Source of the DNA: CAZMGG01 sp964565715
GTDB lineage: Bacteria > Planctomycetota > UBA1135 > UBA2386
DNA: 64,000 nt
Direction: 5' to 3'
NCBI GenBank assembly: GCA_964565715.1
Contig: CAZMGG010000003.1
Location: 1 to 64,000, forward strand
Shown one piece after another: positions 23,459 to 32,866 of the stretch (position 1 is its first letter; each line of letters opens with the position of its first letter). The position numbers and the translations under genes were made by a program. Under the pieces are notes generated by a model. The model saw only the letters and a program-made list of their open reading frames with translations. It ran no database searches and had not been told where the DNA came from.

Positions 23459-26440
23459 ATGTCGCGCGCAACCTTCCCGTTCGTGTTGACGGCGCTCGCC
23501 GTCGCCATCCCTGCCCAGACCAAGCGCTGGCCCTACAGCATGGAATACGGGCCCTATCTGATGACGACGTTGGAGGGGAGTCCGCTCGGAGACTTCAGCA
23601 ACAAGGCGGTGGTGGTGCGGCTCGGCGACCGCGGCGGGGCGGCGTTCGACACCGAGCTGCTGCGGCTGTCGGCGGCCTGGACCGGTGGCTACCTGCACCT
23701 GCGCGGGACCGCCTATGACGGCGCCCACGGGCCGATGTGCCGCTACCGCGGCCGGCTGGTGGCGGAGTCGGCGCCGACGCCGGGGTGGGCGGCGGCCGAT
23801 GGCGCGCTGGGCGATCCGCGGCACGAGCCGTTCGGGCCGCTGCCGAAGGAATGGGGTCGCTACCGGGGGCTCTATCTGCATGGCGACCGGGTCGTGCTCA
23901 GCTACCAGATCGGTGGCATGGGCGTGCTGGAGGCTCACGCGATCGAGTCGGTGGGGAGCGCGCGGGCCTTCGTGCGCCAGCTCGAACTGGATCCGAGCGA
24001 CCGTGAGCAGGTGATGGTGGTGCAGGATGCGCCGAAGGACATCGGCGCGGGCTCGGCGGAATGGACCGGGCCGGGGCTAGGCCGCAACGTGGCGTCGTTC
24101 GCCATGCTGCAGTGGCCCGCACCGGCGCCGCAGGCGGTGGCGATCGACGCGGGCCAGAACGGCTGGTCGATGGCGATGGGCGAGCCGTCGGCGGCGGACT
24201 ACGCCGATCGGGCGGCGGGCAACGGCGTGGTGGTGAGCTGGGTGCCGGGCTTCTCGGTGCCGCATGGGCACAAGGCGCCGGCGGGGGCGGACGACGCCGC
24301 GGCGCTGGCGCTGCCGGTGCTGCACGACGGCGAGGCGGCGCAGAACGACGACGACTGGCAGCGCAACGTCTGGTTCGACAAGCGCAAGGATGGCGAGCGC
24401 GAGCGCGACGACGGCCGGCTGCTGATCGACCTCAAGAAGACGGTGGCGGTGAGCCGCGTGAACACGTGGTCGTGGCACTTCGGCGACCGTTCGGTCCAGG
24501 ACTACGAGCTGTTCGCCAGCGCCGCCGAGCAGCGGCCCGACGCGGCGGCGGCGGATCCGGCGGCGGCGGGCTGGACAAGGGTGGCGCGGGTGCGCACCGC
24601 CCCGCTCGGCAACGGCGACCGGCACGGCGCCAGCGTGACGGGACCGGCGGCGGCGCTGGCGTCGTGCCGCTGGCTGCTGCTGCACGTGCGCAACGGCGGC
24701 TGCTTCCTCGGCGAGATCGACGTGTGGGCCGGCGAACGCCAGGCGCCGGTCGACCAGGCTCCGGCCTCGCCGCAGAACCTGGCGGTGGCCCTGATCGGCG
24801 GCGCCGACGCCGGCCGCTTGTCCATCGAGGACGGGCGCATGCTGCTGCGCATCCCGGCGCACGGCCAGCCGGTGCGCCTCGCGCTGTGGCACTACACAGG
24901 CGGCCAGGACGGGCTCGGGGCGTTCGGCGAGGGGCTGGCGCGGGTGGCGCCGGCGCCGGAACTGCGGCCCCTGACCAGGGGCGGGCCGGGGCGGTGGGGC
25001 GAGCCGGTGGCCACGGTCGGCGTGCGCGGCCCGGACGACGGCCCGTACGCCGTCGACACGCTGACGGTGCCGTTCGAGAACCGCTTCGGCTCGCGGATGC
25101 GCATCGGCGGCCTCGACTTCTTCACCGACGGCAGCGCCGCGGTGTCGACCTGGAATGGCGACGTCTGGATCGTGTCGGGCATCGACGCCGAACTGAAGGA
25201 CCTGCGCTGGCGGCGCTTCGCGACGGGGCTGTTCGATCCGCTCGGGCTGCGCATCGTCGACGGCCTGGTGCACGTGCACGGCCGCGACGGGCTGACGCGG
25301 CTGCACGACCTGGACGGCGACGGCGAGGCCGACTTCTACGAGTGCTTCAACAACGACGTCCACGTCACCAAGGGCTTCCACGAGTTCGCCTTCGACCTGC
25401 AGACCGACGCCGTGGGCAACTTCTACTTCAGCAAGGGCGGGCCGGTGAACCCGGGCGGTCGCGGCTTCCAGCGCATCGCCGACCATCACGGCACGATCAT
25501 GCGGGTGACGCCGGATGGTGACCGGCTCGACGTGATCGCCACCGGGTTGCGGGCGCCGAACGGCATCGGCGTGGGGCCCAACGGCGAGATCACGTCCGGT
25601 GACAACGAGGGCACCTGGATGCCGCGCTGCCGGTTGAACTACTTCACCCGGCCGGGCTTCTACGCCGGTGTCCGCGACACCGCGCACCGCGAGCCGGTGC
25701 CCGACCAGCCGGACCTGCCGCTGTGCTGGATGCCGATGGAGATCGACAACAGCGGCGGCGGCCAGGTCTGGGTCACCTCGGATCGTTGGGGGCCGCTGCA
25801 GGGGCGGCTGCTGCACCTGTCGTATGGCACCTGCAGCGCGTATCTGGTGCTGCCGCAGACCGTCGGCGACGTCATCCAGGGTGGCGTGGTGCGGCTGCCG
25901 GCGAACTTCAGCTCGAGCTGCATGCGGGGGCGCTTCCACCCGGTGGACGGTCAGCTCTACGTCGCCGGCCTGCAGGGCTGGCAGACCAGCGCAGCAAAGG
26001 AGGGCGCGGTGCACCGCGTGCGCTACACCGGCCAGCCGCTGCGGCTGCCGGTCGGGCTGCAGACCACCGACAAGGGCGTCTACCTGACCTTCGCCGAGCC
26101 GCTCGACCGCGAGGTGGCCGAGGACGTGGGCAGCTACGGCGTCGAGATCTGGAACTACCTGTATTCGTCGAACTACGGCTCGCCGGAGCTGTCGGTGCTG
26201 CATCCCGAGCGCAAGCGCGAGCAGGGCAAGGAGAACCGCGACCCGTTGCCGATCAAGGCGGCGACGCTGTCGACGGACGGCCGGACCGTGTTCCTGGCGA
26301 TCCCGGACATCCAGCCGGTGATGCAGATGAAGGTGTCGTACAACCTGGAGGACGCGGACGGCGGTCGCGTGCGCGGCGAACTGCACAACTCGATCCACCG
26401 GCTGCCGGCGGATCAGGGCATGCCCGGCGGTGGTCGCTAG
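23459..26440 (+). CDS. exported DUF6797/beta-propeller dehydrogenase-like protein
   Basis: The 993-residue product has a signal peptide (residues 1-19, AIPAQ). The N-terminal half (about 25-520) resembles the DUF6797 domain and contains an inserted F5/8-type discoidin-like stretch (KTVAVSRVNTWSWHFGDRS ... RWLLLHVRNGG). The C-terminal half (about 525-890) is a soluble glucose dehydrogenase/PQQ-type six-bladed propeller with GLRAPNGIGVGPNGEI and SGDNEGTWMPRCRLNYF. It probably oxidises or binds a carbohydrate in the periplasm. The next gene, encoding a multihaem cytochrome, starts 11 bases before this stop codon, indicating coupled translation and a likely electron-transfer pair. Confidence 0.86.
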   Translation: MSRATFPFVLTALAVAIPAQTKRWPYSMEYGPYLMTTLEGSPLGDFSNKAVVVRLGDRGGAAFDTELLRLSAAWTGGYLHLRGTAYDGAHGPMCRYRGRLVAESAPTPGWAAADGALGDPRHEPFGPLPKEWGRYRGLYLHGDRVVLSYQIGGMGVLEAHAIESVGSARAFVRQLELDPSDREQVMVVQDAPKDIGAGSAEWTGPGLGRNVASFAMLQWPAPAPQAVAIDAGQNGWSMAMGEPSAADYADRAAGNGVVVSWVPGFSVPHGHKAPAGADDAAALALPVLHDGEAAQNDDDWQRNVWFDKRKDGERERDDGRLLIDLKKTVAVSRVNTWSWHFGDRSVQDYELFASAAEQRPDAAAADPAAAGWTRVARVRTAPLGNGDRHGASVTGPAAALASCRWLLLHVRNGGCFLGEIDVWAGERQAPVDQAPASPQNLAVALIGGADAGRLSIEDGRMLLRIPAHGQPVRLALWHYTGGQDGLGAFGEGLARVAPAPELRPLTRGGPGRWGEPVATVGVRGPDDGPYAVDTLTVPFENRFGSRMRIGGLDFFTDGSAAVSTWNGDVWIVSGIDAELKDLRWRRFATGLFDPLGLRIVDGLVHVHGRDGLTRLHDLDGDGEADFYECFNNDVHVTKGFHEFAFDLQTDAVGNFYFSKGGPVNPGGRGFQRIADHHGTIMRVTPDGDRLDVIATGLRAPNGIGVGPNGEITSGDNEGTWMPRCRLNYFTRPGFYAGVRDTAHREPVPDQPDLPLCWMPMEIDNSGGGQVWVTSDRWGPLQGRLLHLSYGTCSAYLVLPQTVGDVIQGGVVRLPANFSSSCMRGRFHPVDGQLYVAGLQGWQTSAAKEGAVHRVRYTGQPLRLPVGLQTTDKGVYLTFAEPLDREVAEDVGSYGVEIWNYLYSSNYGSPELSVLHPERKREQGKENRDPLPIKAATLSTDGRTVFLAIPDIQPVMQMKVSYNLEDADGGRVRGELHNSIHRLPADQGMPGGGR

Positions 26441-28510
26441 CGTGCGGCGGATCGTGTGGGCGGGGCTGGTGGTCGGCGCCGCGATGGCGCTGGCCAGCGC
26501 CGGGCCAGGGGCAGGTGGGCCGGCGTCCGGGGGCGAGCCGGGCCGCGGCCTGCGGGTGACCTATGAGTCGCTGGTCGGCGCCGGCGAGGGTCGCGGCGTC
26601 CACGTCGAACGGGCGCGCCTTTTGTCGCTGCACGTCGAACGCGGCGAGGCCTGTTCGCCGTTCGTGTCGCCAGGCATGTTCCGGGCCACGTTCGAGGGCT
26701 CGGTCACCGTGCCGATCCGCGACCGCTACCGGTTCCAGGTGGTCGGCAAGGGCCGTTTCGAGCTGAAGGTCAACGATGCGGTGGTCCTGCAGGGCACCCT
26801 GGTGACCGGCAAGGCGCAGGAGTCGGAGCCGATCCGGCTGAAGAAGGGCGACAACGCCATCGCCATGTCGATCGAGAGCTCGGCGCTCGGTGAGGCGACC
26901 CTGCGCCTCCTGTGGTCGTCGCCCGAGTTCGGCTTCGAGCCGATCGCGCCGGAGCTGTGGCACGTCGCCGACGACGCGGCGATGGCGGCGGGCGAACTGC
27001 GGCGACGCGGCCACGGTCTGTTCGTGCAGCGGCGCTGCGCGAGCTGCCACGGCGAGGGCGTGGCCGACGGGCCCGACCTGCGGCGGGCCGGCGCGCGGCT
27101 GCTGCCCAACTGGACGGTGAAGTGGTTGCTGGGGCCGCGCCACCTGCGGCCCGATGCGCGGATGCCGGCGCTGCCGGCCATCGACGAGCAGGCGGCCAAG
27201 GACCTGACGGCCTTCCTGATGGCGCAGGGCGAGGCCGCGGCGGCGCCGGCGTTCACGGCGGCGCAGGCCGGACTCGGCGCCTTCCGCTTCCGCGAACTCG
27301 GCTGCGTGGCGTGCCACCTGCCGCCGGACGCCGACGCTGGCAGCCCGACCGGTCCCGAGGGCGAGCGCATCCCCCTGGCGCTGGTCGGCCAGAAGTGGCG
27401 CGGGGCGGCCCTGGTGGCGTTCCTGAAGGATCCGCGGGCGGAGCATCCCGGCACGCGGATGCCCGACTTCAAGCTGGGCGACGAGGATGCGACGGCGCTC
27501 GCGGCGTTCCTGCTGGGCGCGCGCGCCGCCGATCCGACGCAGGACGGCGACGGCGATGCCGCGCGCGGCGCGCAGCTGCTGACGGCGCAGGGCTGCGTGC
27601 GCTGCCACGCGAGCCCGGTGGCGGATGCGGCGAGCTTCCCGCCGCTCGCGGCGCTCGATGGGACCAAGGGCTGCCTCGCCGACGACCGCGCGGCGGCGGC
27701 CGAGGCTCCCGATCACGGCCTCACGGCGGAGCAGCGCGCGGCGCTGCGGGCGTTCCTGCCGCTGGCCGGCGAGGTGCTGCCGCGCCGTTCGCCGGCGGCG
27801 TTCGCCGCCCGCCAGGTGACCGAGCAGCGCTGCACGGCGTGCCACGGACTCGATGGCACGCCATCGACGTGGGCGCGCGTGACGCATCCCGGCGGCGACG
27901 CCCCGCCGCCGACCCAGTCGAACTTGCCGGCGACGGCCAGGGNNNNNNNNNNGACGCCCCGCCGCCGCCGCCGGAGGAGGATCCGGTGGCGCAGGGCGTG
28001 CCGGCGCTGCCCTGGGTCGGCGCCAAGCTGCAGCCCGGCTGGATCGCGCGGTTCCTCACCGGTGACGAGCCGTCGCCGCGCCCGTGGCTCACGGCGCGCA
28101 TGCCCGCGTTCCACGTGCATGGGGCGGCGATCGCCGAGGGACTGGTGCGCCAGCATGGCTACCCGGCCCGCGACGACGTGGCGCGCGAGGTCGACCGCAC
28201 GCTGGCGGCCCACGGCGAGCGCCTGCTGAAGATGGGCGAGGGCTTCGGCTGCGTGCAGTGCCACGGCCTGGCGGGCCAGGCGCCGGTGCAGGCGTTCGAG
28301 CGGCAGGGCATCGACCTGCAGGTCGCCGGGCGGCGGCTGCGGCACGAGTTCTATCGCCGCTGGATGGCGGATCCGCCGCGCATCGACGCCGAGGCGCGCA
28401 TGCCGCGCTACGCCGACGACAAGGGCCGGACGGCGTTCACCGACGTGCTGGGCGGCGACGCGGCGCAGCAATTCGAGGCGATCTGGCAGGCGTTGCAGGC
28501 GCGCCGGTGA
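26430..28510 (+). CDS. exported multihaem c-type cytochrome with PA14-like domain (interrupted by gap)
   Basis: The product has a signal or anchor at residues 5-30, a PA14-like domain (about 35-170, with RYRFQVVGKGRFELKVND), and then cytochrome c domains with five CXXCH motifs: CASCH, CVACH, CVRCH and CTACH before the assembly gap and CVQCH after it. Methionines in RMP contexts (DARMPALP, TRMPDF, ARMPAF, ARMPRY) are candidate axial ligands. The coding frame before the ten Ns (27943-27952) differs from the frame after them, so the real spacing is not ten bases and the gene is probably intact in the organism. GTG at 26430 overlaps the preceding dehydrogenase-like gene. It likely accepts electrons from that partner. 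Confidence 0.85.
27943..27952. other. assembly gap (10 N)
   Basis: Ten unknown bases interrupt the cytochrome gene. The 15-base sequence starting GACGCCCCGCCGCCG occurs just before the gap (27897) and again directly after it (27953), in equivalent codon phase, so the two contig ends may overlap rather than be separated. Confidence 0.99.
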
Positions 28511-28525
28511 CGACCGCGGCCTGCC

Positions 28526-29479
28526 TCAGCCCTCGGCGCTGATCAGGCGGCGGACCTCACCGTGGACCGCCCGCTTGTGCGGCAGCACCGACTGCACCAC
28601 CAGCCGGAACAGGACCAGGCGGCTGACCGCCTGCCCGTCCACCTTGACCTCGAAACCACCGGGGAACGCGCCCGCCGGTACCGCGAACTCCGGCACCTTG
28701 GTGCCGGGCAGGGTGCCATTGCCGGCGATCTTCATGGCGCGCGGTCCGAACGGTCGTGATGCCGTCGCGTCGTCGGTGCCATCCACCAGCTTGCTGGACG
28801 AGGCGAGCTGCATGCTGCCCGCGGACGTGAGCTGATACAGGCCGCTGCCGCGCGGCTGGGTTGGATCCCAGGCGAAGCGGTAGCCGGCGTCGTGCAGCGC
28901 TCGCACCACCTGCTCCTTGCGCAGCGAGTTGGTGATGCCCTCGATGTCCCAGTAGGAAGCCAGCTGCTGGCTCACCCAGCGGCGGAGGTCGAGGATGCCC
29001 TTCGGCGAGGTTTCCGTGTGGTAGACGATCCACCGGTGGGACTGCACCAGGCAGGCGTCATTGGGGTCGGTGCGGCTCAGCACGACGCGATGGCGGTCGC
29101 CGCGCACGCCGAGGAAGAGCACATTGCCGGTCTCCGGCGTCGACGTCGAGTCGATGTCGAAGTAGCCCCGCGACGTGAGGAGAGGCAGGCGATGGCCGGC
29201 GCCGGCGAGCGCCCGACCGATGGTCAGGCCGTTCAGGTAGGCGCGGTCCTCGGCGGACTCGGTGAAGATGCGGCTGCTGAAGGTGATGTCGCCCTCGATC
29301 AGCCGGGCGATCTGATCGGTGGTGCGGCCGATGTTGGCCTGCGCCCGGTGTTCGCCGCGCGTCGACGACAGGCTGGCGATGGACTGGGTGATGAGGATCA
29401 TCAGGGCCGACGTGATCAGACCCATGATCATGACCTCCATCAGGGTCACGCCGGCCTGGGCCTCGCGGCGAGGGTTCAC
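28526..29479 (-). CDS. prepilin-like protein with type IV N-methylation motif
   Basis: The 317-residue product carries a class-III (type IV pilin) signal near its N-terminus: AG followed by VTLMEVMIMGLITSALMILI, with processing expected after the Gly and the conserved Glu at mature position 5. The rest is a large beta-rich globular domain. It is the last gene of a three-gene minor-pilin operon; its GTG start overlaps the stop of the preceding gene as GTGA. It probably acts as a minor pseudopilin of a type II secretion or type IV pilus machine encoded elsewhere, since no ATPase, peptidase or secretin gene is in the window. Confidence 0.83.
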   Translation of the reverse strand: MNPRREAQAGVTLMEVMIMGLITSALMILITQSIASLSSTRGEHRAQANIGRTTDQIARLIEGDITFSSRIFTESAEDRAYLNGLTIGRALAGAGHRLPLLTSRGYFDIDSTSTPETGNVLFLGVRGDRHRVVLSRTDPNDACLVQSHRWIVYHTETSPKGILDLRRWVSQQLASYWDIEGITNSLRKEQVVRALHDAGYRFAWDPTQPRGSGLYQLTSAGSMQLASSSKLVDGTDDATASRPFGPRAMKIAGNGTLPGTKVPEFAVPAGAFPGGFEVKVDGQAVSRLVLFRLVVQSVLPHKRAVHGEVRRLISAEG

Positions 29480-32400
29480 GCGCCGCCTCGACGGATCAGC
29501 ACCCGCACCTGGTGCCAGCCGAAGTGGGGCTGCCGTGCCAGGCTGCGCGCCTCCACCCGGAACAGGTACTCACCGGACGGCCAGCTCGAAGCCGGCGTGG
29601 CCACCACCAGGCTCTCGTTGCCGGCGGTGACGTCGTTGACCAGGGCCATCCGCGACATCGGCACCATCTCCGGCGTGGTGGGGGCGTTGGTGACGACGTT
29701 GGTCCAGGTCACGCCCAGGTCGGACGAGACCATGACGTTGTAGACGAGGTCGCTCTCGCTCTCGGCGAAGTTGCTGGGGTAGGTGGACGCGTAGCGCTGG
29801 GTGTCCCAGCGCAGCCAGTCGGTCTTCCAGCGCAGCGTGATCACCGACGGGTTGTCGAACACCTGCTGCGTCGGCGGCTCGGTCAGCGTCGGCAGCGCGA
29901 CCTGGCGGATGCGGGTCGGCTGCGTGGGGTGGCCGGCGACGTGCTGGGCGCGCAGCGCCGACATCAGTGCCTGGCGCAGCACGTTGGGGATGTGCCCCGC
30001 CAGGGGCGTGACGCCGAGCGGGACCAGGAAGCCGCGCCGGGTCGGCTCGACGCCGAAGGCGACGATGCCCACCGCCGGATTGCCATCGGCGACCAGGTGG
30101 TCCTCCAGCAGCACAGCGGTGCCGCGTGGGTAGGTGTCGGTGAAGTTGAAGGCCGGCGGCACGGCGGTGACGGTGGCCTGCAGGCGGAACGGCCGGCCCG
30201 ACGCGAGGTTGAAGGAGAAGGTCGTGCAGGCCTGGGCGATCGCGATGGCGTTCTGGTTCGGCGCGCCGATGGCGGTCGAGTTGATCGATGCGTGGCGATA
30301 GGTGGCGTTCGGCGTGCCGCAGTTGACCAGCAGCAGGGAGCCGTCGTCGCCGACCGTGGCGCCGGCGGCCATGAACTGCGTCCCGTTCGGCAGGTCGGGG
30401 AGAGCCGGCGTGTGCATCTGCTGCCAGCGGAAGGCGGGCAGCGGCAGGTTGCCCGACGTCACCCAGCCCGCGTGCTCGCTGTCGGGGCAGAGTTCGCCGA
30501 GCCACGGCTTCGCCCACCAGTTGCTCACGGTGGCGCGAAGGGCGTGTTCGCCGTGGACCCCATCCTTGTCCTTCTCCGGCACTGAGATCGTGTTCAGTGC
30601 GACCGTCGACGTGATGCCGCGATAGGCGCCGTGCAGGTCGATGCCGATCACATCGACGCCGGCGTGGGTGCCGACGGTGGCGATCTCGCCGCCCAGCAGC
30701 ACCTGACTGGCGATTGCGCCGGCGGTGTTGACCAGGACGCCGCCGCAGGCCTGCAGCGACTCGCGCCAGAGCTGCAGCAGGCGCGGCGCGTCGGCGCGGC
30801 TGCTGGCGCCGAAGCCGTCCTTGAGCCGGTTGGGATCGAGGCAGGGCCACTGGCCGGTGGCATTGGCCGGCGTGCTGCGCAGGTCGTCGAAGTGCCAGTT
30901 GTAGGCGTGCGGGAAGCCGCCGCCGGCGAAGCCGGTGCAGTCCAGATAGGGCTGGTGGCGTGGATCGCCGAGGAACTGGGCCCGCTCGGTGAACGGCACC
31001 GCCTCGCGACTCCGCGTCCACCAGGCCCAGGTCTCCGACAGGTTGCCGGGCGCGTTGGGCGTGGGCCAGCGCTGGCCCGACCCGAGGTCGGTGCCGATCC
31101 GGGTCAGCACCCGCACGGTGCGGTCCTGGTTGCCGAGCAGGCCGCTGTTCAGCAGGCGCTTCGGCAGCCGGATGCGCCACCGCGCGGTGTTCTTCGGCTG
31201 GTTCGGATCCGTCGAACTGGTGGCGAGGTCGATGGTGAAGCCGGTGGCGCTGACCGGGGACGGCACGTACTCGAGGCCGTAGAGCCGGGCCGTCGCCGGC
31301 AGGCCCTGCTGGGCGACGCTGGGCGACACGACCGGCGTGTTGTGCAGCCGGATCCAGGTGTAGGGGTCGTCGCCGCCGACGAAGCCGGCGGTGTAGTGCA
31401 TCTCGAACGGGCGGCCGGCGATGCCCGGCGCGAGCCCTTCGGCGCTGTCGAAGGCGTGGTAGGCGTGGAGGCCGCCGGTGGTCAGGCCGGTCTCGGGATC
31501 GACGCCGCCGATCAGCCGGTGGACGTAGAGGGTGGACTCGATGCCGGCGTTGATCGCCGTCGACAGGTCGAGCGGCGCGAAGATCTGCAGGGTGATCGGC
31601 GCGTCCAGCACCGCCGGGCCCGTCGCCGGGTTCTCCTTGTAGGCGTGCACCCGCAGCTCGAGGTCTTCGGAGTCGGCGTGGCTGCCGTCGCCATTCGGAT
31701 CCCGCGGCGTCTGCAGCCGCGCCGGGTGGGTGACGACCCGCACGCCGGGCCACGTCGCCGGATCGCGAGCCGCATCGCTGTAGTTGCGCAGCGGCGGCAC
31801 CGGCAGGGCCGAGCCGTGCAGGTTGACGAAGATGGCGTTGCGGAAGCGTTCGGGCGTGCGCTGCATCTGCTCCAGCAGGAGTTGCAGCGGCGGCTCGTTG
31901 GCGTTCTCGGCGCCGGCGTCGACCCTGGCGTCGAACAGCCGCTGGGCGGTCGGCTGACGCAGGCAGTGGTTCCAGCGGTCGGCGATCGCGATCGGCAGCG
32001 TGTTCTGGCTGCCGTAGCCGTTCACCAGGCCGATCTCGGTGCGGTGCGCCGCGCCCAGCAGGCCGGAGTGATAGAGCGTCTTGCCGGTCTGGGTGCCGCC
32101 GAGGAGGCCTGGCAGCCAGTAGGCCCAGGGCGCGGCGCCGGTGGTCGTCACCGCGCCGTTGACGTAGGGCGTGTAGCTCTGGTCGCGGCCGTAGCCGAGC
32201 CGCGTGATCCAGTAGGTCTTGAAGCGGACCCGGGAATCCTGCTCCAGGGCCTTGATCGCGGTGGTGAACTCGGTGCGGAGTTGTGCCAGGTCGGTGGCCA
32301 GCAGCGACGGCGCCGAGGCGAGGGCCAGGGCGTAGATCTCGAACGTCTGCGCCGGGGCGTCGGTGGCAGGCAGCAGGCTGATGAGCTGGCTCTGGGTTGC

Positions 32401-32859
32401 CTCGTGCTGCCAGCCGCCCTGGTCGGTGCGCCGCGAGACCTGGGCCCGCGCGTAGTACATGCCCGCCTGGGTGTGAGGCGAGAACGACAGCTTGCGGCCC
32501 CAGAGCCAGGCGCCCAGGCGCTGCACGTTCCCCGACATCGGGTGACCTGGCGCCAGCAGTGCGCCCTGGGCGTCGGTCCGCGTGGTGAGCGAAGGATTGA
32601 AGTCCGGGTCGACCAGGGCCTGCAGGTCGTCGGGCGTGACGATCTGGCTGCGGTCGATGGAGTTCTGGACCTCCTGCAGCAGCGCCGCCGCCTTCTGGTA
32701 GGCGAAGGCGCGATGGTCGCTGGCCTCGGTCTCGCGGTAGCTCAGCGAGAGCTGCTGCAGCATGACCAGCAGGCCGGTGCTGACGATGGCCATGGCCACC
32801 ATCAGCTCCATCGTGCTCCAACCGCGGTTGGCGGCCGTGCGCTCGCCGATGTCTTGCAT
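29476..32859 (-). CDS. exceptionally long prepilin-like protein (1127 aa)
   Basis: The N-terminus shows a type IV prepilin signal: RG followed by WSTMELMVAMAIVSTGLLVM, with Glu at mature position 5 and a 20-residue hydrophobic helix. Instead of the usual 100-300 residues the mature protein is about 1100 residues, with no recognised enzymatic domain. The C-terminal 130 residues (YNVMVSSDLGVTWTNVVT ... SSWPSGEYLFRVEARS) look like a fibronectin-III-type fold. ATG at 32859 is preferred, since upstream codons run through the preceding gene's poly-Glu region in another frame. It starts seven bases after the stop of the PilX-like gene and overlaps the following prepilin gene. Confidence 0.82.
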   Translation of the reverse strand: MQDIGERTAANRGWSTMELMVAMAIVSTGLLVMLQQLSLSYRETEASDHRAFAYQKAAALLQEVQNSIDRSQIVTPDDLQALVDPDFNPSLTTRTDAQGALLAPGHPMSGNVQRLGAWLWGRKLSFSPHTQAGMYYARAQVSRRTDQGGWQHEATQSQLISLLPATDAPAQTFEIYALALASAPSLLATDLAQLRTEFTTAIKALEQDSRVRFKTYWITRLGYGRDQSYTPYVNGAVTTTGAAPWAYWLPGLLGGTQTGKTLYHSGLLGAAHRTEIGLVNGYGSQNTLPIAIADRWNHCLRQPTAQRLFDARVDAGAENANEPPLQLLLEQMQRTPERFRNAIFVNLHGSALPVPPLRNYSDAARDPATWPGVRVVTHPARLQTPRDPNGDGSHADSEDLELRVHAYKENPATGPAVLDAPITLQIFAPLDLSTAINAGIESTLYVHRLIGGVDPETGLTTGGLHAYHAFDSAEGLAPGIAGRPFEMHYTAGFVGGDDPYTWIRLHNTPVVSPSVAQQGLPATARLYGLEYVPSPVSATGFTIDLATSSTDPNQPKNTARWRIRLPKRLLNSGLLGNQDRTVRVLTRIGTDLGSGQRWPTPNAPGNLSETWAWWTRSREAVPFTERAQFLGDPRHQPYLDCTGFAGGGFPHAYNWHFDDLRSTPANATGQWPCLDPNRLKDGFGASSRADAPRLLQLWRESLQACGGVLVNTAGAIASQVLLGGEIATVGTHAGVDVIGIDLHGAYRGITSTVALNTISVPEKDKDGVHGEHALRATVSNWWAKPWLGELCPDSEHAGWVTSGNLPLPAFRWQQMHTPALPDLPNGTQFMAAGATVGDDGSLLLVNCGTPNATYRHASINSTAIGAPNQNAIAIAQACTTFSFNLASGRPFRLQATVTAVPPAFNFTDTYPRGTAVLLEDHLVADGNPAVGIVAFGVEPTRRGFLVPLGVTPLAGHIPNVLRQALMSALRAQHVAGHPTQPTRIRQVALPTLTEPPTQQVFDNPSVITLRWKTDWLRWDTQRYASTYPSNFAESESDLVYNVMVSSDLGVTWTNVVTNAPTTPEMVPMSRMALVNDVTAGNESLVVATPASSWPSGEYLFRVEARSLARQPHFGWHQVRVLIRRGGA

Positions 32860-32866
32860 GCTGTCC

